Below, in pieces: positions 43,566 through 48,463 of a DNA stretch of 48,463 nt. How positions within the stretch are numbered: the stretch's first letter is position 1; each line of letters begins with the position of its first letter. A program made the translations under genes and the position numbers. This DNA comes from Bacteroidetes bacterium UBA1947 (lineage in GTDB: Bacteria; Bacteroidota; Bacteroidia; Chitinophagales; Chitinophagaceae): positions 1-48,463 of the forward strand of contig DDET01000039.1 of the NCBI GenBank assembly GCA_002336915.1. The letters are read 5' to 3'. The notes under the pieces are model-generated. The model was not told the DNA's origin, made no database searches, and saw only the letters and a list, made by a program, of their open reading frames with translations.

Positions 43566-43626
43566 ATTCAAAAGTCAAAATTCAAAAGAATAACGTTTTT
43601 GGATTTTGCCTTTTTACTTTTGACTT
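43566..43626. repeat. TTCAAAAGTC word repeat in the nuoB-nuoC spacer
   Basis: TTCAAAAGTCAAAATTCAAA (from 43567) with CTTTTGACTT at 43617-43626 as a partial inverted copy. The same words occur at 20191-20212 and, inverted, at 8220-8250. Confidence 0.65.
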
Positions 43627-43630
43627 ATAT

Positions 43631-44134
43631 ATGGCATTGACCAAAGAAATAGTAAAAGAACGTCTTGTGAGCCAGTTTGGCGAGCAGCTAACCGAGTGGG
43701 AAGAACCCTATGGGCTACTTACGTTCAGGGCAGCTGCTGATATGAACCTGAAGGTGATGCAGTTCCTGTATGACGACGAGGGCCTTGCTTTCCGTTTTCT
43801 TACAGACCTTACTGCTGTGCACTTCCCGGACAGGAAAGGTGAAGAGCTGAGCGTGGTCTACCACCTGCATAGCCTTACTAATAATGTGCGCGTAAGGATG
43901 AAGATATACGTGCCGATAGAAAAGCCGGATGTGTTTACAGCTACCCAGCTCTTTTCGGGCGCTAACTGGATGGAACGCGAGACCTATGATTTTTATGGTA
44001 TCAACTTTATAGGCCACCCTAACCTGATACGCATACTGAATGTTGACGAGATGGACTACTTCCCGATGCGTAAAGAATACGAACTGGAAGACCCAACCCG
44101 TATAGATAAGGATGATGAAATGTTTGGCAGGTAA
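43631..44134 (+). CDS. nuoC: NADH-quinone oxidoreductase subunit C
   Basis: A 167-residue peripheral-arm subunit with the family signature HSLTNNVRVRMKIYV, then WMERETYDFYGINFIGHPNL read across ~115-140, and RILNVDEMDYFPMRKEY. It is a separate gene, not fused to nuoD as in E. coli. A CCCCTGAAGGGG repeat begins at its stop codon. Confidence 0.95.
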   Translation: MALTKEIVKERLVSQFGEQLTEWEEPYGLLTFRAAADMNLKVMQFLYDDEGLAFRFLTDLTAVHFPDRKGEELSVVYHLHSLTNNVRVRMKIYVPIEKPDVFTATQLFSGANWMERETYDFYGINFIGHPNLIRILNVDEMDYFPMRKEYELEDPTRIDKDDEMFGR

Positions 44135-44234
44135 ACCCCTCCGCCCCTGAAGGGGAACTTTCAGATGGCGAAGGGTATTGAATAGTTGACTAGTGATTTA
44201 AATAATAAAAGCCCCTTTAGGGGTTGGGGTTTTA
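44134..44234. repeat. Paired CCCCTnnAGGGG palindromes in the nuoC-nuoD spacer
   Basis: CCCCTGAAGGGG (44144-44155) and CCCCTTTAGGGG (44212-44223) are oppositely oriented ends of one element that begins at the nuoC stop codon. A related pair lies at 46861-46950. Confidence 0.75.
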
Positions 44235-44238
44235 GATT

Positions 44239-45492
44239 ATGTCTGACATACAACCGCAACAGCAGCACCATATAAAGCTAGCTGAAGAGTCATTACAAAA
44301 ACAGAGCACCACGCTCAACCTGGGGCCTACGCACCCGGCTACGCATGGTGTGTTCCAGAACATACTAGAGATAGATGGTGAGATAGTGCTTGAAACTACG
44401 CCCACCATAGGTTACATACACAGGGCATTTGAAAAGATAGCAGAACGCCGCCCTTACTACCAGATAACAACACTTACCGACAGACTGAATTATTGCTCAT
44501 CGCCCATCAACAATATGGGCTGGCATCTGACAGTGGAAAAGCTATTGGGTATTAAAACGCCCAAGCGTGTTGATTACCTGCGTGTGCTGATCATGGAACT
44601 GGCGCGTATAGCCGATCACCTGGTTTGTAATTCGGTTATTGCGGTGGATACCGGCGCGCTTACCACATTTACTTATGTATTCCAGTGGCGCGAGCATATA
44701 TACGAGATATTTGAAGAAGTTTGCGGCTCACGCCTTACCACCAACATTGGCCGTGTGGGAGGTTTTGAACGCAATTTTTCTGAGGCTGCTTTTACAAAGA
44801 TCCGCAACTTTATTGAGGGCTTCCCGAAAGTGATGAAAGAATTTGAAGCCCTGCTAAACCGCAACCGCATCTTTATGGAGCGTTGTATAGGTGCCGGGCC
44901 GATAAGTGCGGAAAGGGCATTGAACTACGGTTTTACAGGCCCCAACCTGAGAGCTGCGGGTGTGGATTATGATGTGCGTGTAGCTGAACCGTATTGCTCT
45001 TACGAAGATTTTGAATTTAAAATACCAATAGGCACTACAGGTGACGTCTATGATCGCTTCATGGTGCGCAATGGCGAGATATGGGAAAGCTTTAGCATTG
45101 TGAAGCAGGCGCTGGAAAAAGTAGAGCAGATAGAGCGTGAATTCCCAGAGCAGAAAGATGTATTCTATGCACCGGAGGCCGACCACTTTCACCTGCCTGC
45201 TAAGGAAGAAGTATATACCAAGATGGAAGCGCTCATTTATCATTTTAAAATAATAATGGGCGAAATAAATGCACCTGCAGGTGAAGTATACCAGGCAGTG
45301 GAAGGCGGCAATGGCGAGCTGGGCTTTTACCTGATAAGTGATGGTGGGCGCACGCCATACAGGTTACACTTCCGCAGGCCATGCTTTATATATTACCAGG
45401 CCTATCCTGAAATAGTAAAGAACGGATTGCTGAGTGACGCTGTGGTGGCATTGAGCAGCCTGAATGTGATAGCTGGAGAACTGGATGCATAA
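44239..45492 (+). CDS. nuoD: NADH-quinone oxidoreductase subunit D
   Basis: A 417-residue 49-kDa-type subunit that forms the quinone pocket with NuoB. It has the conserved LNLGPTHPATHGVF near the start, GYIHRAFEKIAE, IHNMGW-like INNMGWHL, and a late GELGFYLISDGGRTPYR. Its Ile codons are strongly ATA (the first nine are all ATA), the normal usage of this genome. It ends 18 bases before nuoE. Confidence 0.96.
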   Translation: MSDIQPQQQHHIKLAEESLQKQSTTLNLGPTHPATHGVFQNILEIDGEIVLETTPTIGYIHRAFEKIAERRPYYQITTLTDRLNYCSSPINNMGWHLTVEKLLGIKTPKRVDYLRVLIMELARIADHLVCNSVIAVDTGALTTFTYVFQWREHIYEIFEEVCGSRLTTNIGRVGGFERNFSEAAFTKIRNFIEGFPKVMKEFEALLNRNRIFMERCIGAGPISAERALNYGFTGPNLRAAGVDYDVRVAEPYCSYEDFEFKIPIGTTGDVYDRFMVRNGEIWESFSIVKQALEKVEQIEREFPEQKDVFYAPEADHFHLPAKEEVYTKMEALIYHFKIIMGEINAPAGEVYQAVEGGNGELGFYLISDGGRTPYRLHFRRPCFIYYQAYPEIVKNGLLSDAVVALSSLNVIAGELDA

Positions 45493-45510
45493 AAAACGTA
45501 AAAAAGGAAA

Positions 45511-46002
45511 ATGAAATTTTCGCAAGAAAAACTAGATAAAGTAAAGGAGATCATAGCACGCTACCCGGAAGGGAAGGAGAAGAGTGCACTGATCCCACTT
45601 TTACATATGGCGCAGGACCAGAATGGCGGATGGCTGAGTACAGAAGCCATGGACTATGTGGCCGGGCTATTGAATATACTTCCTATTGAAGCATATGAAG
45701 TGGCTACATTCTATAGTATGTTCAACCTGAAACCTGTGGGCAAACATATTTTAGAAGTATGCCGCACAGGGCCATGTATGGTAAATGGCAGCGACGAGAT
45801 AATAGATTATATAAAAGAGAAGCTGGGTATAAGTGAAGGCGAAACAACGGCTGACGGATTATTTACCTTGAAGCCGGCAGAATGCCTGGGCGCATGTGGT
45901 TATGCACCCATGATGCAACTAGGCACTACCTACAGGGAACATTTGACAAAAGAGAAAATAGACAAACTGGTAGACGAGTTGAGGGCAGCAGCAAAAAATT
46001 AA
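45511..46002 (+). CDS. nuoE: NADH-quinone oxidoreductase subunit E
   Basis: A 163-residue 24-kDa-type subunit with a thioredoxin-like fold and a 2Fe-2S cluster (N1a). Ligands are Cys84 and Cys89 (EVCRTGPCM) plus Cys125 and Cys129 (ECLGACG). It normally sits beside NuoF in the NADH dehydrogenase module, but here two unrelated genes separate them. Confidence 0.95.
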   Translation: MKFSQEKLDKVKEIIARYPEGKEKSALIPLLHMAQDQNGGWLSTEAMDYVAGLLNILPIEAYEVATFYSMFNLKPVGKHILEVCRTGPCMVNGSDEIIDYIKEKLGISEGETTADGLFTLKPAECLGACGYAPMMQLGTTYREHLTKEKIDKLVDELRAAAKN

Positions 46003-46006
46003 TTGT

Positions 46007-46414
46007 ATGGCCTTCGACCTGGAGCTTGAATTCATATTGACCGCGAAGCCTGCAAGAGTGATGCAATTGCTCACTGATACAGACTTAATAAGAAAGTGGA
46101 GCGGAGGAACGGCAATATTGGAGAACAAAGAAGGGGGCAGGTTTGAAATGTTTGATGGCTGGGTGACAGGAAAAGTATTGAAGACAGGGACTAATGAACT
46201 GGCCTACACATGGAAAACAACAGAATGGCCTGAAGGCGCAAACGCATCGGAAGTTCATTATTTATTGAAGGACGATGTGATGGGTACTAAAGTGATACTG
46301 CGCCATACGAACTTGCCGGATGAGGATGAAATGAAAGAGCACAAGAATGGATGGACAGATTATTTCTTTGACCCGATGGAAGACTATATAGCGGTAACAG
46401 AAAAAAACTGGTAG
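46007..46414 (+). CDS. SRPBCC (START-like, AHSA1-type) domain protein
   Basis: A 135-residue protein with the helix-grip fold pattern of AHSA1-type SRPBCC proteins: an early PARVMQLLTDTDLIRKWSGG segment, FEMFDGWVTGKVL, LAYTWKTTEWP and a C-terminal GWTDYFFDPMEDYI helix. Such proteins bind small hydrophobic ligands or act as chaperone cofactors; no ligand can be read. It starts 4 bases after nuoE, inside the nuo transcript. Confidence 0.85.
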   Translation: MAFDLELEFILTAKPARVMQLLTDTDLIRKWSGGTAILENKEGGRFEMFDGWVTGKVLKTGTNELAYTWKTTEWPEGANASEVHYLLKDDVMGTKVILRHTNLPDEDEMKEHKNGWTDYFFDPMEDYIAVTEKNW

Positions 46415-46430
46415 CAACGAAGTAGTAAAT

Positions 46431-46862
46431 ATGATAAAGATCATACGATACTTGCTGGTTATATCAACGCTCTTTATAAGTATTGGTGTATTTGCGCAAA
46501 AGGCAGATACGATAAGTTTGAAGAAAGCGGTAGCCGAATTGAATGATGCGTTGGTGAAAAGAGATACGGTGCAATTGAAGAAACTGCTGGATGATAAAGT
46601 GAACTACGGGCATTCGAACGCCTGGGTGCAGACGAAAAGGGATATCATAAATGACTTGTATAATGGCAAGCTAACCTATACAAGCATTAATGGAGATCAG
46701 GCAGAGATAGTAGTGAACGGGAATACGGCACTGGTGAGAAGAGTGACAAACCTTGACGTGGTGATGACGGGAAAGCCTATGCAGTTCAAGTTGAATGTAC
46801 TGCAGGTTTGGGTGTGGAACAAAGGATGGAAGTTGTTTGGCAGGCAGAGTGTGAAGATTTAA
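46431..46862 (+). CDS. Exported NTF2-like (DUF4440-type) protein
   Basis: A 143-residue protein with a signal peptide (~1-22, ending GVFA), then an NTF2-like cone-fold domain: LNDALVKRDTVQLKKLLDDKV, VNYGHSNAWVQTKRDII, and a C-terminal VLQVWVWNKGWKLFGRQSV. DUF4440-type proteins are often small-ligand binding or accessory domains. It is the second extra gene between nuoE and nuoF, and a CCCCTAAAGGGG element begins at its stop. Confidence 0.85.
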   Translation: MIKIIRYLLVISTLFISIGVFAQKADTISLKKAVAELNDALVKRDTVQLKKLLDDKVNYGHSNAWVQTKRDIINDLYNGKLTYTSINGDQAEIVVNGNTALVRRVTNLDVVMTGKPMQFKLNVLQVWVWNKGWKLFGRQSVKI

Positions 46863-46950
46863 CCCCCTGCCCCTAAAGGGGTACTTTAAGGCGCAGGGTT
46901 TTTTATATTACTAATGCATAATTAGGCCCCTTTAGGGGTGCCTGCAAAGG
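46861..46950. repeat. Paired CCCCTnnAGGGG palindromes before nuoF
   Basis: CCCCTAAAGGGG (46870-46881) and CCCCTTTAGGGG (46927-46938) form a second copy of the element at 44134-44234, again starting at the stop codon of the preceding gene. Confidence 0.75.
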
Positions 46951-46970
46951 CACGAACGAAGTTCAGGTAT

Positions 46971-48317
46971 ATGGCACTGAAATTATTATTAGAGCACGAC
47001 AAGGTAGAAGGCATTCGTTATTACGATGCCTACCGCAAACACGGCGGTTACCGCTCTGTGGAGAAGGCGCTGAAAATGACGCCGGACGAGATAGTGGAAG
47101 AAGTGAAAAAGAGCGGGCTTCGTGGCCGTGGCGGTGCGGGCTTCCCTACAGGTATGAAGTGGAGCTTCCTGGCCAAGCCGGAAGGAGTGCCACGCCACCT
47201 GGTGTGTAATGCCGATGAATCAGAACCCGGTACTTTCAAAGACCGCTACCTGATGGAGTTCCTGCCGCATACGTTTATTGAAGGGATGATTATCGCTTCG
47301 TATGCACTCGGTTCTAATGCGTCTTATATTTATATTCGCGGCGAATACGCCTGGATTCCCGACATCCTGGAAAAAGCGATTGACGAGGCCAAAGCGGCGG
47401 GCTTTCTGGGTAAAAACATCCTGGGTACCGGCTTCGACTGCGAAATTTACGTGCAGCGCGGCGCGGGTGCTTATATCTGCGGCGAAGAAACGGCTTTGAT
47501 TGAATCCCTCGAAGGCAAGCGCGGCAACCCACGCATCAAGCCGCCTTTCCCGGCAGTGCAGGGCCTTTGGATGCGCCCCACGGTGGTGAATAACGTGGAA
47601 ACCATTGCTGCCGTTGGTCCTATCATTGAAATGGGCGGCGAGGAATATGCCAAAATCGGCGTGGGCAGGTCCACCGGCACCAAGCTCATCTCGGCCTGTG
47701 GCAATATCAACAAGCCGGGCGTGTATGAGATGGACATGACGATTTCGGTGGAAGAATTTATCTTCTCCGACAAATATTGCGGCGGCATCCCCAACGGCAA
47801 GCGACTGAAAGCCTGCATTCCGGGCGGCTCTTCCGTGCCTATCGTACCGGCCAATCTGCTGCTGAAAACAGCGAAGGGCGAACCACGCATGATGAACTAC
47901 GAGAGCCTCGCTGATGGTGGCTTTGCGACCGGAACGATGATGGGTTCGGGCGGTTTTATTGTGCTGGATGAAGACCAATGTGTAGTGCGCCACACCATGA
48001 CGCTGGCGCGATTCTACAACCACGAAAGCTGCGGGCAGTGTTCCCCCTGCCGCGAAGGCACCGGCTGGATGTATAAAGTGCTGCAAAACATTGAGTATGG
48101 ACGCGGCAAGATGAGCGATATCGACCTGCTCTGGGATATTCAACGGCGCATCGAGGGCAACACGATTTGTCCGCTCGGCGACGCGGCGGCCTGGCCGGTT
48201 GCGGCAGCTATCCGCCACTTCCGCGACGAGTTTGAATGGCACATCACCAACCCGGAAGAAGCACAGGTACGCAACTTCGGACTGGCGCATTATGCGGATG
48301 AGCTGGTGGTAGCGTAA
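46971..48317 (+). CDS. nuoF: NADH-quinone oxidoreductase subunit F
   Basis: A 448-residue 51-kDa-type subunit that binds NADH and FMN and carries the N3 4Fe-4S cluster. Motifs seen: GLRGRGGAGFPTGMKW (NADH/FMN loop), CNADESEPGTFKDR, GAGAYICGEETALIESLEG and cluster Cys in ESCGQCSPCREGTGW plus a later CPLGDAAAWP. The start at 46971 (MALKLLLEHDKVEG) follows a repeat; an upstream in-frame ATG at 46938 overlaps that repeat and is unlikely. From about 47280 the codon usage changes sharply: no ATA among 31 Ile codons, and more GCG and ATT/ATC. The protein is intact across the change. Confidence 0.95.
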   Translation: MALKLLLEHDKVEGIRYYDAYRKHGGYRSVEKALKMTPDEIVEEVKKSGLRGRGGAGFPTGMKWSFLAKPEGVPRHLVCNADESEPGTFKDRYLMEFLPHTFIEGMIIASYALGSNASYIYIRGEYAWIPDILEKAIDEAKAAGFLGKNILGTGFDCEIYVQRGAGAYICGEETALIESLEGKRGNPRIKPPFPAVQGLWMRPTVVNNVETIAAVGPIIEMGGEEYAKIGVGRSTGTKLISACGNINKPGVYEMDMTISVEEFIFSDKYCGGIPNGKRLKACIPGGSSVPIVPANLLLKTAKGEPRMMNYESLADGGFATGTMMGSGGFIVLDEDQCVVRHTMTLARFYNHESCGQCSPCREGTGWMYKVLQNIEYGRGKMSDIDLLWDIQRRIEGNTICPLGDAAAWPVAAAIRHFRDEFEWHITNPEEAQVRNFGLAHYADELVVA

Positions 48318-48320
48318 GAA

Positions 48321-48463
48321 TTTTTCTCGCAGAGACGATTCTTCTCGCAGAGACGCAGAGACGCAGAGATTCCCAAAATCTTTGCGTCTTTTCGTTTTTG
48401 GGAAAAATGCTCCTTACGCACAGTTTTTCTCGCAGAGACGCAGAGACGCAGAGATTCCCAAAA
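48321..48463. repeat. CTCGCAGAGACGCAGAGACG direct repeats at the window end
   Basis: TTCTCGCAGAGACGCAGAGA begins a unit at 48342-48378 that recurs at 48424-48463; a partial unit lies at 48321-48340. Each ends in ATTCCCAAAA. TTCCCAAAA (48370-48378) and TTTTGGGAA (48396-48404) can also pair. The window stops exactly on the second unit. Confidence 0.8.

Noticed and set aside
47220..48290. Long minus-strand open frame under nuoF
   Set aside because: Antisense to a clear nuoF; an effect of the higher GC content of this segment.
46971..48317. Possible frameshift or fusion in nuoF at the codon-usage switch
   Set aside because: The frame and all family motifs continue without interruption and the length is normal, so the change is in nucleotide usage only.

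Overview
The window looks like a chromosome segment of a Bacteroidota bacterium, probably Chitinophagales/Chitinophagaceae-like. The evidence is: secreted proteins with type IX secretion sorting domains of both type A (1-432, 737-5287) and type B (35149-38019, 38048-40288); an outer-membrane receptor with a carboxypeptidase-like regulatory domain; DUF4199, DUF4197 and DUF349 proteins; promoters of the TTG/TAnnTTTG type; few Shine-Dalgarno sites; heavy use of the Ile codon ATA; and several Bacteroidota-type palindromic intergenic repeats. No tRNA, rRNA, CRISPR array, intact insertion sequence or prophage was seen.

Layout. 1-5.3 kb: two tandem surface proteins, the second with ten Ig-like repeats. 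5.5-13.5 kb: alaS (minus), then on plus a BatA-type membrane von Willebrand protein, a dihydroorotase homologue that has lost its metal ligands, a DUF4199 membrane protein and a GtrB-like glycosyltransferase. 13.5-18.9 kb: a TonB-dependent-type receptor, a DUF4197 protein and a four-repeat DUF349 protein. 18.9-20.5 kb: an orphan terminase-small-subunit-like HTH protein and about 1 kb of repeat-rich non-coding DNA. 20.5-24.5 kb (minus): a cytosolic trypsin-like protease coupled to a partner of unknown function, then ribonuclease Z and a STAS protein. 24.7-31.4 kb: clpC, a periplasmic thioredoxin-like protein and a UvrD-type helicase fused to an Fe-S nuclease domain. 31.4-35.1 kb: a response regulator without a DNA-binding domain and its MORN-repeat operon partner, then pirin, a small Fe-S protein and a Nudix CoA pyrophosphatase. 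35.1-40.3 kb: two type-B secreted PKD proteins. 40.3-42.3 kb: a TylF-like methyltransferase facing a family-4-type glycosyltransferase. 42.5-48.3 kb: nuoABCDE, two unrelated small genes, then nuoF.

Most interesting points. (1) The protease/partner pair (20543-23043) shares a one-base stop/start overlap, and both proteins carry what looks like the same YbjN/secretion-chaperone-like domain; I do not recognise it as a described system. (2) The dihydroorotase homologue lacks the metal-binding and catalytic residues. (3) nuoF switches codon usage near 47280: 31 of 31 following Ile codons are ATT/ATC, while neighbouring genes prefer ATA. The sequence after nuoF carries a direct repeat seen nowhere else here, and the window ends on that repeat. 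This means either recombination or a chimeric assembly. (4) The nuo spacers contain several different palindromic repeat families.
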